64,000 nt of DNA from Ferrimonas sediminum (GTDB taxonomy: Bacteria > Pseudomonadota > Gammaproteobacteria > Enterobacterales > Shewanellaceae), in the NCBI RefSeq assembly GCF_900100175.1, contig NZ_FNEM01000007.1, positions 62,001 to 126,000 on the forward strand, read 5' to 3'. Below, piece by piece: positions 19,894 to 29,683 of this stretch. A program made the position numbers and the translations under genes. Under the pieces are notes generated by a model. It saw nothing but the letters and a program-made list of their open reading frames with translations. It made no database searches and had not been told where the DNA came from. Numbering within the stretch: position 1 is the first letter of the stretch; every line of letters starts with the position of its first letter.

Positions 19894-21330
19894 ATGACCG
19901 AGCAACAAACCAACAAGGTATCGGATGACCATCAACGGATGTTGGATCTGTTTACCCGACAGCAGCAGGCGTTTCACCAGGCGCCCATGCCCTCGGTAGA
20001 GGCTCGAATCGATAGCCTGCAATGCCTCAAAACCGCCCTGCTGGCCCATAAAGATCACCTCTGTGAGGCGCTGAACCAGGATTACGACGGCCGCAGCACC
20101 CAGGATACGCTGATCTCGGACATCCTGCCCTGCATCATGAACATCAAATACAGCTGCAAACGGCTGAAAAAATGGGCTCGCCCCGAGCGTCGTCACGCCG
20201 GGTTACTGCTGTCTCCCGCCAAGGTCGAGGTGCATTACCAACCTCTGGGCGTAGTCGGCATCGTGGTGCCATGGAACTTTCCGGTGATGCTGTCACTGGG
20301 CCCCCTGATCACAGCCATCGCTGCCGGCAACCGGGCGATGGTGAAGCTGTCCGAATTCACCCCTCACACCAATAGGGTGCTGGTGAAAATGTTGGCCAGT
20401 GCCTTTGATAACGACCATGTCGCCTGCATCGAAGGCGACGCCAAACTGGCGGCGCAATTTACCTCACTGCCGTTCGATCACCTGCTGTTTACCGGCTCCA
20501 CCGCCATCGGCCGTCACGTCATGCACGCCGCAGCCGATAACCTGACGCCGGTCACCCTGGAACTGGGGGGAAAATCACCGGTGATTGTGTGCCCTGACGT
20601 CGACATCGACAACGCCGTCGAACGCATGAGTTACGGTAAATGCCTCAATGCCGGCCAGATCTGTGTCGCGCCGGACTATGTACTGGTACCCCGCGACAAG
20701 CTGGATGACTTTGTCAGCAGTTATCAGAAAAACTTCGCCTTGATGTACCCCAAAGGCGTTCACAGCAGCGACTACGGCTCCGTCATCAATGAGCGTCAAT
20801 ATAAGCGCCTGCTGGGGCTGCTGGAGGACGCCACCGCCAAAGGCGCCACCGCCATTCCCTGCGTCGAAGGTCAGCACCGCGATGACAGCCGCCAGCGCCT
20901 CACCACTCACCTGCTGCTGAATACCACCGAAGAGATGACGGTACTGCAGGAGGAGATCTTCGGCCCGCTGCTGCCGGTGATTCCCTACGACGGCATCGAC
21001 GACGCCCTGGACTACATTCGCCACCGCCCCCGCCCTCTGGCGCTGTACCTGCTCAGTTATGATAAAGTGCTGCAACAAAAGGTCATCAGCGAAACCCACG
21101 CCGGCGGCATGTGCATCAACGACGCCCTGTTCCACGTGGCGGCAGACGACGCCCCCTTTGGCGGCATCGGTCCGTCTGGCATGGGCCATTACCACGGCAT
21201 TGAGGGCTTTAAGACCTTCTCCAAGGCCAAAACGGTACTGACCCAGGGCAAATTCAGCTCCGGCATCCTGATGCACCCGCCCTACGGCAAGTGGATTCAA
21301 AAACTGATTTTTAAACTTTTCCTACGTTAA
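19894..21330 (+). CDS. Aldehyde dehydrogenase, coniferyl-aldehyde dehydrogenase type
   Basis: NAD(P)-dependent oxidation of an aldehyde to its acid. The 478-aa protein has the cofactor-fold segment GIVVPWNFPVMLSLGPL, the Glu motif TLELGGKSP and the catalytic Cys in NAGQICVAPDY. Overall sequence and length resemble coniferyl-aldehyde dehydrogenases (CalB), a group with broad real substrates in bacteria. It is followed after nine bases by a TetR regulator; an inverted repeat at 19853-19870 suggests derepression by an aldehyde or related compound. True substrate unknown. Confidence 0.87.
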   Translation: MTEQQTNKVSDDHQRMLDLFTRQQQAFHQAPMPSVEARIDSLQCLKTALLAHKDHLCEALNQDYDGRSTQDTLISDILPCIMNIKYSCKRLKKWARPERRHAGLLLSPAKVEVHYQPLGVVGIVVPWNFPVMLSLGPLITAIAAGNRAMVKLSEFTPHTNRVLVKMLASAFDNDHVACIEGDAKLAAQFTSLPFDHLLFTGSTAIGRHVMHAAADNLTPVTLELGGKSPVIVCPDVDIDNAVERMSYGKCLNAGQICVAPDYVLVPRDKLDDFVSSYQKNFALMYPKGVHSSDYGSVINERQYKRLLGLLEDATAKGATAIPCVEGQHRDDSRQRLTTHLLLNTTEEMTVLQEEIFGPLLPVIPYDGIDDALDYIRHRPRPLALYLLSYDKVLQQKVISETHAGGMCINDALFHVAADDAPFGGIGPSGMGHYHGIEGFKTFSKAKTVLTQGKFSSGILMHPPYGKWIQKLIFKLFLR

Positions 21331-21339
21331 GGAGACGGG

Positions 21340-21921
21340 GTGAGCGCGTCGAAACGACAACAAATTCTGGATGCCGCACTGGTGTTGTTTGTGCAGCAGG
21401 GGTTGGAGGGCGCGGCCACGGCCAAGATTGCCAAGGCCGCCGGAGTGGCCACCGGCACCCTGTTTCACCATTTTGCCAACAAGCAGGAGCTGATTTCGGC
21501 GCTGTACCTGCAGATTAAGCGGCAGATGGCCGACACCCTGCCGCCGCTGGACACCGACGCCAGAACTCTGGAGATGGCCAGTGCTATCTGGCAGGGTGCC
21601 ATGGCCTGGGCGTTGGCCCACCCCGACAAAATTCGGTTTCTGCTGGCCTACTACCAATCACCGTTTCTGACCGCCGAGACTCGCAAAACCGCCAAGTTTG
21701 AAACCCTGGGGTTTGTGTTGGAGTTGCTGCAGATGGGCAGAAAGGAGGGGGTGATCGCCGACCATCCGGACGATCTGATGATGGAGATGTGCCACACCCT
21801 GTTTATGACCAGCGCCGCCTACTTCATCGATCACCCCCAGCTCAGGGAGGATGCCGATCATCAGCAGGCGGCCATGGCGATGTTCTGGAATGCCCTGGCT
21901 AAACCAGGGCACCAGATCTGA
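21340..21921 (+). CDS. TetR/AcrR-family transcriptional regulator
   Basis: 193-aa repressor with the N-terminal helix-turn-helix typical of TetR (ILDAALVLFVQQGLEGAATA, then GVATGTLFHHFANKQELI) and a divergent ligand-binding C-terminal domain. Translation starts at a GTG preceded by AAGGAGACGGG. It is cotranscribed with the aldehyde dehydrogenase and probably represses that operon from the inverted repeat at 19853-19870. Confidence 0.88.
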   Translation: MSASKRQQILDAALVLFVQQGLEGAATAKIAKAAGVATGTLFHHFANKQELISALYLQIKRQMADTLPPLDTDARTLEMASAIWQGAMAWALAHPDKIRFLLAYYQSPFLTAETRKTAKFETLGFVLELLQMGRKEGVIADHPDDLMMEMCHTLFMTSAAYFIDHPQLREDADHQQAAMAMFWNALAKPGHQI

Positions 21922-21925
21922 TGAG

Positions 21926-22537
21926 CTAGGAGTTTAGGGCCGCCATCTGGGTGTCGTGGCGAGAGGCCAGCAGCAGCTGCGCCAGAATGGCGCCGGCCAT
22001 GGCCCACATCATGTCGGACTGGGTATCCCACTGGTACCCCTGGGTACCCAGGAAGGCTTCCGCCGACTCGCCACTGGCCACGGCCACCCACCACTCGATA
22101 AGTTCATAGAAGGCCGACAGCGCCAGGGCAAAGCAGACACACTGGAAAAACAGCCAGTTGCCTGCTTTTACCACCTGATGCCGAACAAAGATCTCTCGCG
22201 CCAGAATCGCCGGAATGAAGCCCTGCGCCAGGTGGCCCACCTTGTCGTAGTTGTTGCGCTGCCAACCAAACCAATCACCGATGGTATCGAATAATGGCAC
22301 CTCGGCGTAGGTGTAGTGGCCGCCAACCATCAGGATGATGCAGTGCACCAGCACCAGCTGGTACGCCAGCGGGGTCAGGGGAAAGCGCTTCAGCGTCGCC
22401 AGCAGAACGACGGCGCCGATCAGCGCCGGCAACACCTCCAGAAACCAGGTGAGGGTGTCTTTCGGTTCGATGGCAGACCAGATGAGTACCGCGGCGAAAA
22501 TCGCGGCCCAGACAATTCGGGACAGGGTAGCAGTCAT
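21926..22537 (-). CDS. DUF2238 (YjdF-type) integral membrane protein
   Basis: 203-aa inner-membrane protein with about six hydrophobic helices. It matches the DUF2238/YjdF family, including the charged conserved stretch YDKVGHLAQGFIPAILAREI and FYELIEWW. Biochemical function unknown. ATG at 22537 was chosen; an in-frame GTG six bases upstream is possible and neither has a strong ribosome-binding site. Its 3' end abuts that of the TetR gene (convergent, 4 nt apart). Confidence 0.82.
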   Translation of the reverse strand: MTATLSRIVWAAIFAAVLIWSAIEPKDTLTWFLEVLPALIGAVVLLATLKRFPLTPLAYQLVLVHCIILMVGGHYTYAEVPLFDTIGDWFGWQRNNYDKVGHLAQGFIPAILAREIFVRHQVVKAGNWLFFQCVCFALALSAFYELIEWWVAVASGESAEAFLGTQGYQWDTQSDMMWAMAGAILAQLLLASRHDTQMAALNS

Positions 22538-22714
22538 TAACACTATCTATTTATGCAATAAAATAATTGAACCTTAGTATAACCAGCAAATACCCTGTTC
22601 ATAGAAAAAGGATTTAAGGTAAGGTAGTGGAATCCGCATTTTGGCATAACTATTCACAGCAGCACACCCGCGGACTCCGAGCCATCGTGACTTTCGCTGT
22701 ATGGAAGCAGAACC

Positions 22715-23944
22715 ATGAACCACTACTCCCTCGACAAAAGTAAGATCAAGATTCTACTGCTGGAAGGCGTTCATCCCCGTGCCATCGAGAGCTTTAAGCT
22801 GGCCGGCTACGATAACGTCGATGTCCTGAAAACCTCGCTGAACGAAGAGGAGCTGATGGAGCGCACCAAGGACGTGCACTTCATCGGCATTCGATCGAGA
22901 ACTCAGCTGACGGAAAAGGTCATCAACGGCGCGTCGAAACTGGTGGCCATCGGTTGTTTCTGTATCGGCACCAACCAGGTCAACCTGGACGCCGCCGCCC
23001 GTCGCGGCATCCCGGTGTTCAACGCCCCCTTCTCCAATACCCGTTCAGTAGCCGAACTGGTGCTGGGCGAGATTCTGTTACTGCTGCGTGGCATTCCGGA
23101 GAAGAACGCTCTCGCCCACCGTGGCGGTTGGCTCAAGAGCGCCAGCGGCAGCTTCGAAGCCCGGGGCAAGATCCTCGGCATCGTCGGCTACGGCCACATC
23201 GGCACCCAACTGGGGGTGCTGGCGGAAAGCCTGGGGATGCAGGTGATGTTCTACGACATCGAAAACAAGCTGCCTCTGGGCAATGCCCGCCAGATGCCGT
23301 CGCTGCCGCAGCTGCTGAGCCAGGCCGACGTCGTCAGCCTGCATGTCCCGGAAACCCCCTCCACCAAAGAGATGATCAATGCCGACACCCTGGCTCACAT
23401 GCGCCAGGGCAGCATTCTTATCAACGCCTCACGGGGCACCGTGGTGGACATTCCCGCCCTGTGCGCCGCCCTGTCGAGCAAGCGCATTCGTGGCGCCGCC
23501 ATCGACGTGTTCCCGGTGGAGCCCAAGTCCAACGACGAAGAGTTGCTGACGCCACTGCGGGAGTTCGATAATGTGATTCTGACCCCTCACGTGGGTGGCT
23601 CCACTCAGGAGGCCCAAGAGAACATCGGCATCGAAGTGGCGGCGAAGATGGCCAAATACTCCGACAACGGATCAACCCTTTCGGCGGTCAACTTTCCGGA
23701 AGTGGCTCTGCCCGAGCACACCGGCGCCAGCCGCCTGCTGCACATCCACCGTAACGTGCCCGGCATTCTGAACCAGATCAACCAGGCGTTTGCCGCCAAA
23801 GAGATCAACATTCTGGCGCAGTTCCTGCAGACCAAAGGCGACCTGGGTTATGTGGTGATGGACGTGGCTACCCAACATGCCGACGACGCCCTGGCTCAAC
23901 TGGACGCCATCGACGGCACCATTCGCGCCCGCATTCTTCATTAA
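22715..23944 (+). CDS. serA: D-3-phosphoglycerate dehydrogenase
   Basis: First step of serine synthesis, NAD-dependent oxidation of 3-phosphoglycerate. The 409-aa protein aligns over its whole length with E. coli SerA (410 aa). It has the Rossmann motif GYGHIGTQLG, catalytic His in TPHVGGST, and a C-terminal ACT domain (from about residue 335, LHIHRNVPGILNQINQAF) that confers serine feedback control. Preceded by GGAAGC before the ATG and followed by a terminator. Confidence 0.97.
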   Translation: MNHYSLDKSKIKILLLEGVHPRAIESFKLAGYDNVDVLKTSLNEEELMERTKDVHFIGIRSRTQLTEKVINGASKLVAIGCFCIGTNQVNLDAAARRGIPVFNAPFSNTRSVAELVLGEILLLLRGIPEKNALAHRGGWLKSASGSFEARGKILGIVGYGHIGTQLGVLAESLGMQVMFYDIENKLPLGNARQMPSLPQLLSQADVVSLHVPETPSTKEMINADTLAHMRQGSILINASRGTVVDIPALCAALSSKRIRGAAIDVFPVEPKSNDEELLTPLREFDNVILTPHVGGSTQEAQENIGIEVAAKMAKYSDNGSTLSAVNFPEVALPEHTGASRLLHIHRNVPGILNQINQAFAAKEINILAQFLQTKGDLGYVVMDVATQHADDALAQLDAIDGTIRARILH

Positions 23945-23956
23945 CACCACCACCTT

Positions 23957-23999
23957 CGCTAAGTCCCTTTGCAAAATGGGGACTTAGCGTGGTTTTTTT
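23957..23999 (+). terminator. Rho-independent terminator after serA
   Basis: Eleven-base-pair stem CGCTAAGTCCC / GGGACTTAGCG, ten-base loop, then TGGTTTTTTT. Confidence 0.88.
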
Positions 24000-24058
24000 C
24001 CCGCCCGCCATCACTTAAACTTAATCGCAATAACCGTATCCCTATTGTAGGACTCGCC

Positions 24059-24943
24059 ATGGCGCAGCTTATTCCCCTCACCCACTTGGGTATTGTCCGT
24101 TTGACCGGTGATGACACCATCACCTTCCTTCAGGGTCAGCTGACCTGCAACATGAACCAGCTGAAACCGACCCACTGGAGCTGGGGAGGACACTGCGACC
24201 CCAAAGGCAAGCTGCTGGCCAGTTTCCGCATCTTCAAACGAGACGCCGACGTACTGCTGATCATGCCGCGGGATCTGATTGCGGTGGATCTGCCGCAGAT
24301 GCAGAAGTACGCCGTGTTCAATAAAGTCGAGCTGAGCGACATCAGCGACCAGCTGCCGCTGCACGGATTGCTGGGCGACGACGCCCTGGATCAGGCCGAT
24401 GCCCACTTCCCGGGAACCGATTCTCTGCGCCGCCTCGGCGACAGCCAGCTGCTCAGAGATAGCCATAGCGCCTTGGTCGTCGGCGAGCTTCCAGAGACGC
24501 TTGCCGGCCTTGACGGCGCCGATCTCAGCCACTGGCAACAACACGAAGTGGCTCAGGCCTGGCCGATGCTAAGCCAGGACCACAGCGGTGAACTGGTGCC
24601 ACAGATGCTCAACCTGGATGCCGTCGGCGGCATTCAGTACGACAAAGGCTGCTATATCGGCCAGGAAACCATCGCCAGAATGCACTTTCGCGGCGGCAAT
24701 AAACGCGCCATGTACATCGCTATGGGGTCCGCCGACGCTCTGCCTGAAGACACCGAGTTGCAGATGGCCATGGGCGATAACTGGCGCCGGGCCGGGGTGG
24801 TGTTGAACCAGGCCCTGGTGAACGGCCAGCTTTGGCTGACCACCATCTTGGCCAAAGAGCTTGATGCCGACACCCGCCTGCGCCTAGGGGAGATCGAGCT
24901 GACGCTGCAACCCCGCCCCTACCCGCTGTTTGGCGAAAGCTGA
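24059..24943 (+). CDS. ygfZ: Folate-binding protein YgfZ (Fe-S cluster maintenance)
   Basis: GcvT-like tetrahydrofolate-binding protein that supports assembly or repair of certain Fe-S enzymes such as MiaB. The diagnostic motif KGCYIGQE is present near residue 200, with the redox-relevant Cys. ATG at 24059 gives 294 aa; an in-frame extension to 23969 would run into the serA terminator and is rejected. Lies between serA and the DUF3187 gene and ends before a long hairpin at 24958-24993. Confidence 0.93.
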   Translation: MAQLIPLTHLGIVRLTGDDTITFLQGQLTCNMNQLKPTHWSWGGHCDPKGKLLASFRIFKRDADVLLIMPRDLIAVDLPQMQKYAVFNKVELSDISDQLPLHGLLGDDALDQADAHFPGTDSLRRLGDSQLLRDSHSALVVGELPETLAGLDGADLSHWQQHEVAQAWPMLSQDHSGELVPQMLNLDAVGGIQYDKGCYIGQETIARMHFRGGNKRAMYIAMGSADALPEDTELQMAMGDNWRRAGVVLNQALVNGQLWLTTILAKELDADTRLRLGEIELTLQPRPYPLFGES

Positions 24944-24957
24944 ACAACTTAGACCAG

Positions 24958-24993
24958 ATACCACAACGCCGGCGGTTGCCGGCGTTGTGGTAT
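24958..24993. terminator. Long perfect hairpin between ygfZ and the DUF3187 gene
   Basis: Sixteen-base-pair perfect stem (ATACCACAACGCCGGC with its complement) and GGTT loop between two convergent genes. No T-run follows on either strand, so it may be a bidirectional block or a processing structure. Confidence 0.55.
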
Positions 24994-25012
24994 CCTGGCC
25001 ACTCTAATCGCT

Positions 25013-25963
25013 TCAGAGCCGATGCCGGTATCCCAATGAAAAGGCGATGTCGGTGCTGTTATCCATATTGAATACGTTCTCAATGATGGTGAACTCGATG
25101 GCGCCACGGGTCATGTGATAGCGATACCCCAACAGAAACTCGTGGGAGATTTCATCCAACTCATCCACCTCTTTGGTTTCGCCACTGTAGGCGTGGTACT
25201 CCAGTAGCACGCTGTGCCTGGGGTTGAACCGATACTGGTAACTGCCCGCCAGCATCCAGGCCCAGTCACTGAGTTCCAGACCACCGGAGGTTTTAGCATT
25301 GCTACTGTGGGCGGTGCCCACGGTGGCATAAAATCCATGCTTGCCACCGGCATCATAACGATAATTCAGCTGCAGTACCTGTTCAAACGAGCTCACCTCA
25401 AACGGCCCCGAGGCCACATAGTTGTAAAACAACCCAACCCCCGCCGACAGAGCCTGCGCGCCCTGGCGGTACAATTGATAGCCAGCGTAGCCGGTCAGGG
25501 CGTTATTGAGAGTCTCCCCTTTGAAGTCTTCCAGCAACACCCCGGGGGCTTCAATATAGAACCGGTGTTTCGGCACATCCTCACGGCCATTATGCCCCAG
25601 GCCAAAAAAGTCATGAAACTTCTCGGTGACGCTGTCCAGGCCATTGTTGGCGGCGAAGCGATACTGGTAGTTGAGTTCAAACTCCCAGCGCTCGACCGGG
25701 GCAAAGCGCACCCCGAGATTCACTTCATTATGGTAGTAATCCATCACGTAGTCCGGAGTCTCGGCCCAAACACTGGCGATGGTGCCATTCACCAACCACT
25801 CCACCGTCCCCGTATCCAGCACCGCGCCGCTGCGTAGCATCGGCGTGTAGTTCTGTGCCTGCAACGGCGACTGGGCCTTCACCACCAGAGGCCCGTAGTC
25901 CTGGGCCAGCGAAGGCAGGGACAGACTCAGCAGCAACGGCAACAACCAAGGTATCATTCTCAT
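25013..25963 (-). CDS. DUF3187 family predicted outer-membrane protein
   Basis: 316-aa exported protein: signal peptide MRMIPWLLPLLLSLSLPSLA, then strand-rich sequence with many aromatic residues and conserved-looking segments such as NEVNLGVRFAPVERWEFEL and HRFYIEAPGVLLEDF. This fits the DUF3187 family of Shewanella and relatives, thought to be beta-barrel-like. Function unknown. Start at 25963 places the signal peptide at the N terminus; a longer frame exists but has no signal. Single gene, divergent from the DUF4250 gene. Confidence 0.8.
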   Translation of the reverse strand: MRMIPWLLPLLLSLSLPSLAQDYGPLVVKAQSPLQAQNYTPMLRSGAVLDTGTVEWLVNGTIASVWAETPDYVMDYYHNEVNLGVRFAPVERWEFELNYQYRFAANNGLDSVTEKFHDFFGLGHNGREDVPKHRFYIEAPGVLLEDFKGETLNNALTGYAGYQLYRQGAQALSAGVGLFYNYVASGPFEVSSFEQVLQLNYRYDAGGKHGFYATVGTAHSSNAKTSGGLELSDWAWMLAGSYQYRFNPRHSVLLEYHAYSGETKEVDELDEISHEFLLGYRYHMTRGAIEFTIIENVFNMDNSTDIAFSLGYRHRL

Positions 25964-26148
25964 GGGCTTCTCATTCCTTTGCGCTTCCTTGTCCATAGTG
26001 CCTTGGCACCAACGGGTTTTAAAGGCCTGTTTTTGCAAAAAGATTTCTGATTACTTTTATGATTCCCCGATAAATTCCAGCCCTGAATCATCCTCACCCA
26101 GTTGGTCTATAGTTAATCCCAACAGGGTCATAAACCACCGGAGGTCCC

Positions 26149-26349
26149 ATGGAAATTGACCACCCCGAGCGACTGGACGCCAACATTCTACTGGGCATCG
26201 TCAATGAGCGTCTGCGGCACGACTGTGGCGACCTAGCTGCGCTGGAAGACGACCTCGGACTGTCCAGGCAACAGATTGAGTCTAGGTTAAAAACCATTGG
26301 TTTTCAGTATCAAGCCAGTCAAAACCAATTCAAATCATTTACAAAATAG
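26149..26349 (+). CDS. DUF4250 family small protein
   Basis: 66-aa soluble protein matching the DUF4250 pattern: an N-terminal helix containing LLGIVNERLRHDCGDL, a helix-turn-helix-like LEDDLGLSRQQIESRL, and the ending IGFQYQASQNQFK. No function has been established for the family. A strong GGAGG lies four bases before the ATG, so it is very likely expressed. Confidence 0.82.
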   Translation: MEIDHPERLDANILLGIVNERLRHDCGDLAALEDDLGLSRQQIESRLKTIGFQYQASQNQFKSFTK

Positions 26350-26459
26350 GCCAGATACAGTGACCGGGATCGGCCATTTTGCCCATTATTACTTAGGGGG
26401 TATTTGGCTGTGGCGGCCGCAAAACCATACTGATTTTAAACCCGCTTTTGGAACGCACC

Positions 26460-26723
26460 ATGAGTCAGGAATACCACGTAGTCAGTCTGGCGGTTCACGC
26501 CAACCCCACCCATCAACAGCAACTGCAGCAGCAGATTGCTGAGGTGGCCGGCGCCGAGTTGGTCGCGACCACCGACGACCATAAGCTGGTCGTTACCCTG
26601 GAGGGCGATAGCCGCCAGGCGGTGCTCAATGGCATCGAAACCATCAATCAACTTCAGGGCGTCATCTCATCGGCCCTGGCCTATCACCAAGTCGAACAGT
26701 TCGAAGACAAGGACACTGCATGA
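26460..26723 (+). CDS. napD: Periplasmic nitrate reductase chaperone NapD
   Basis: Cytoplasmic chaperone that binds the NapA Tat signal peptide during cofactor loading. The 87-aa protein ([16 protein letters not shown]...) has the ferredoxin-like NapD fold signatures including [19 protein letters not shown]. The start at 26460 is favoured over an in-frame TTG at 26448. Its stop overlaps the napA start by four bases (ATGA), giving translational coupling. Confidence 0.93.
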   Translation: MSQEYHVVSLAVHANPTHQQQLQQQIAEVAGAELVATTDDHKLVVTLEGDSRQAVLNGIETINQLQGVISSALAYHQVEQFEDKDTA

Positions 26724-29206
26724 GCATCAGCCGTCGTAAATTTCTAAAGGCCAACGCCGCCGTCGCCGCCGCCACGGCTGTGGGTGCCACCCTGCCGGTC
26801 AAGGTGGTGGAAGCCGCCACCGAAGCTAACCAGGAGATCCAGTGGGACAAAGCCGCATGCCGCTTCTGTGGCGTCGGCTGCTCGGTCATGGTGGGCACCA
26901 AAAACGGTCGTGTCGTGGCCTCTCAGGGCGACCCGGAAAGCCCGGTCAACAAAGGACTGACCTGCATCAAAGGCTATTTCCTGCCGAAGATCATGTACGG
27001 AGAGGATCGCCTCAGCCAACCGCTGCTGCGAATGAAAAACGGCCAGTTCGACAAATCCGGTGAGCTAACCCCGGTCAACTGGGATCAGGCTTTCGACGTG
27101 ATGGCCGATAAATGGAAAACCGCCCTGAAGGCCAAAGGTCCCACCTCGGTCGGTATGTTCGGCTCCGGCCAGTGGACCATATGGGAAGGCTACGCCGCCG
27201 CCAAACTGATGAAGGCCGGTTTCCGATCCAACAACATCGACCCCAATGCCCGTCACTGTATGGCTTCTGCGGTCGTTGGCTTCCTGCGCGCCTTTGGCAT
27301 CGACGAGCCCATGGGCTGCTACGATGACATCGAACACGCCGACGCCTTCATCCTGTGGGGCTCCAACGCCGCCGAGATGCACCCGATTCTGTGGTCTCGC
27401 ATGTCCGACCGTCGCCTGTCCAACCCGGGCACCAGCGTCCATGTGCTGTCGACCTATGAAAACCGCTGCTTCGAGCTGGCGGACAACAAGATGGTGATGA
27501 AGCCACAATCGGATCTGGTGATCCTGAACTACATCGCCAACTACATCATTCAGAACAAGGCGGTGAACACCGACTTCATCAACAAACACACCAAGTTTGC
27601 CGAAGCGACTCCGGACATCGGCTATGGCCTGCGCCCCGAGCACCCTCTGGAAAAGAAAGCCAAGAACCCGGGTAACGGCAAGATGACGGGAATCAGCTTT
27701 GACGACTACGCCAAGTACGTCTCCAGCTACACCCTGGAGTACGCCCACCAGATGTCCGGTGTGCCCAAGGAGAACCTGGAGCAGCTGGCCAAGGTCTACG
27801 CCGATCCTAAGACCAAGGTGATGAGCCTGTGGTGCATGGGCATCAACCAGCACGTTCGCGGCGTCTGGGCCAACAACTCCATCTACAACCTGCACCTGCT
27901 GACCGGCAAGATCTCCGAGCCCGGCAACAGTCCGTTCTCCCTCACCGGCCAGCCGTCAGCCTGTGGTACCGCCCGGGAAGTGGGCACCTTCGCCCATCGT
28001 CTGCCTGCCGACATGGTGGTGATGAACGACAACCACCGAACCATTGCCGAAAGTAAGTGGCAGCTGCCAGCTGGCACCATTCCAGCCAAGCCGGGCTACC
28101 ACGCCGTCCTGCACAACCGGATGCTGAAAGACAGCAAGATGAACGTCTACTGGACCCTGTGTACCAACAACATGCAGGCGGGCCCCAACACCAATGAGGA
28201 AGCCCTGCCTGGCTACCTCAACCCGGACAACTTCATTATCGTTTCCGACCCCTACCCGACGGTCACGGCCATGGTGGCGGATCTGGTGCTGCCCACCGCC
28301 ATGTGGGTGGAGAAAGAGGGTGCCACCGGTAACGCCGAGCGCCGGACCCAGTTCTGGCACCAGATGGTCAAGCCTCAGCCCGGTGCCAAATCGGATCTGT
28401 GGCAGATCATGGAGTTCTCCAAGCGCTTCAAGGTGGAAGAGGTGTGGGGCGACGAGCTGTTGATGCAGAAGCCGGAATACCGTGGCAAAACCCTGTACGA
28501 CGTGCTGTTCGCCAACGGCGTCGTCGACAAGTACCCGCGCTCCGAGTGCAAAGGCCGCTATAACGATGAATCCGACGACTTCGGCTACTACGTGCAGAAA
28601 GGGCTGTTTGAGGAGTACGCCGACTTTGGCCGGGGTCACAAGCACGACCTGGATCAGTTCGACGTCTATCATGAAGTCCGCGGTAAACGCTGGCCGGTGA
28701 TCGATGGCCAGGAAACCAAATGGCGCTTCAAAGAGGGCATGGACCCATATGCCAAGAAGGGATCCGACTTCGACTTCTACGGTAAGCCGGACGGCAAGGC
28801 ATTGATCATCGCCTCGCCTTATGAGCCACCGGTGGAGGAGCCAAACGAAGAGTACGATCTGTGGCTGTCCACCGGACGAGTACTGGAACACTGGCACACC
28901 GGCACCATGACCAAGCGGGTAGCCGAGCTGGATAAGGCCTACCCTCACGCCAAGATCTACATGCACCCCCAGGATGCCAAGCAACGGGGCGTCAAACAGG
29001 GCGACGAAGTGGTGGTCTCCAGCCCACGGGGCGAAGTGCGCACCCGGGTCGAAACCAAGGGACGCAACAAGCCGCCTCAGGGATTGGTGTTTATGCCGTT
29101 CTTCGACGCCCGCCAGCTGGTCAACAAGCTGCTACTGGACGCCACCGACCCGCTCTCGAAAGAGACCGATTTCAAGAAATGTCCGGTTAAAGTGGTTAAG
29201 GCGTAA
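26720..29206 (+). CDS. napA: Periplasmic nitrate reductase catalytic subunit NapA
   Basis: Mo-bis-MGD enzyme reducing nitrate to nitrite in the periplasm. A Tat signal (SRRKFLK) leads the 828-aa chain. The 4Fe-4S cysteines are C47, C50, C54 and C82 (CRFCGVGC...TC), and the molybdenum ligand is C180 in RHCMASAV. Length and motifs are full and intact. It sits in napD-napA-napB with no napC, napG, napH, napE or napF adjacent, so electrons must come from a quinol dehydrogenase elsewhere, such as a CymA-type protein. Confidence 0.97.
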   Translation: MSISRRKFLKANAAVAAATAVGATLPVKVVEAATEANQEIQWDKAACRFCGVGCSVMVGTKNGRVVASQGDPESPVNKGLTCIKGYFLPKIMYGEDRLSQPLLRMKNGQFDKSGELTPVNWDQAFDVMADKWKTALKAKGPTSVGMFGSGQWTIWEGYAAAKLMKAGFRSNNIDPNARHCMASAVVGFLRAFGIDEPMGCYDDIEHADAFILWGSNAAEMHPILWSRMSDRRLSNPGTSVHVLSTYENRCFELADNKMVMKPQSDLVILNYIANYIIQNKAVNTDFINKHTKFAEATPDIGYGLRPEHPLEKKAKNPGNGKMTGISFDDYAKYVSSYTLEYAHQMSGVPKENLEQLAKVYADPKTKVMSLWCMGINQHVRGVWANNSIYNLHLLTGKISEPGNSPFSLTGQPSACGTAREVGTFAHRLPADMVVMNDNHRTIAESKWQLPAGTIPAKPGYHAVLHNRMLKDSKMNVYWTLCTNNMQAGPNTNEEALPGYLNPDNFIIVSDPYPTVTAMVADLVLPTAMWVEKEGATGNAERRTQFWHQMVKPQPGAKSDLWQIMEFSKRFKVEEVWGDELLMQKPEYRGKTLYDVLFANGVVDKYPRSECKGRYNDESDDFGYYVQKGLFEEYADFGRGHKHDLDQFDVYHEVRGKRWPVIDGQETKWRFKEGMDPYAKKGSDFDFYGKPDGKALIIASPYEPPVEEPNEEYDLWLSTGRVLEHWHTGTMTKRVAELDKAYPHAKIYMHPQDAKQRGVKQGDEVVVSSPRGEVRTRVETKGRNKPPQGLVFMPFFDARQLVNKLLLDATDPLSKETDFKKCPVKVVKA

Positions 29207-29217
29207 GGGGAAGCACA

Positions 29218-29634
29218 ATGAAAACAGCCATTATCATCACCACCTTGGTGAGCACACTGACTCTGGCATCTGCGACCAGGGCCGGGGACGATGCCGTAAC
29301 TCAATCTCTGCGCGGCGCCACCCCGGTGGCCGAACAGGGCGCGCCGGAAGCGGCGGCCCAGTATCCGAAAAAGGGCAAGTCCATCGAACGGACCATGGCG
29401 CATCAGCCGCCGCTGGTGCCGCATAAGGCCAGCTACCCCATCAACCTGAAACGCAACGGTTGCGTCAGTTGTCACTCACCGGCGAAAGCCAAGCGGATGA
29501 AGACCACCGCCATCGATCCCAGCCACTATCTGGACGACGGCAAGCTTGATAACCGCTTCTACAACTGCAATCAGTGCCACGTGCCTCAGGCCAGCAACCG
29601 GGAGCCGGACGTCGGCAACAGCTACCGCAACTAA
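29218..29634 (+). CDS. napB: Periplasmic nitrate reductase dihaem cytochrome NapB
   Basis: Electron-transfer subunit that feeds NapA. The 138-aa protein has a Sec signal (cleavage near ASATRAG) and two haem motifs, CVSCH at residue 82 and CNQCH at 117, with distal His candidates in the MAHQPPLVPHK region. It follows napA by 11 nt and ends just before a strong terminator, so the operon is napDAB only. Confidence 0.95.
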   Translation: MKTAIIITTLVSTLTLASATRAGDDAVTQSLRGATPVAEQGAPEAAAQYPKKGKSIERTMAHQPPLVPHKASYPINLKRNGCVSCHSPAKAKRMKTTAIDPSHYLDDGKLDNRFYNCNQCHVPQASNREPDVGNSYRN

Positions 29635-29650
29635 ACTCAGTCTCATTCGG

Positions 29651-29672
29651 GCGGCCTGCGGGCCGCTTTTTT
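29651..29672 (+). terminator. Rho-independent terminator of napDAB
   Basis: GCGGCC / GGCCGC stem, TGCG loop, then TTTTTT; 16 nt after the napB stop. Confidence 0.9.
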
Positions 29673-29683
29673 GATCTTTACCG

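Noticed and set aside
26370-26445. Possible NarP or FNR site before napD
   Set aside because: TACTTAGGGGGTA looks partly symmetrical but has the wrong spacing for the NarP 7-2-7 site, and no TTGAT-N4-ATCAA FNR box is visible.
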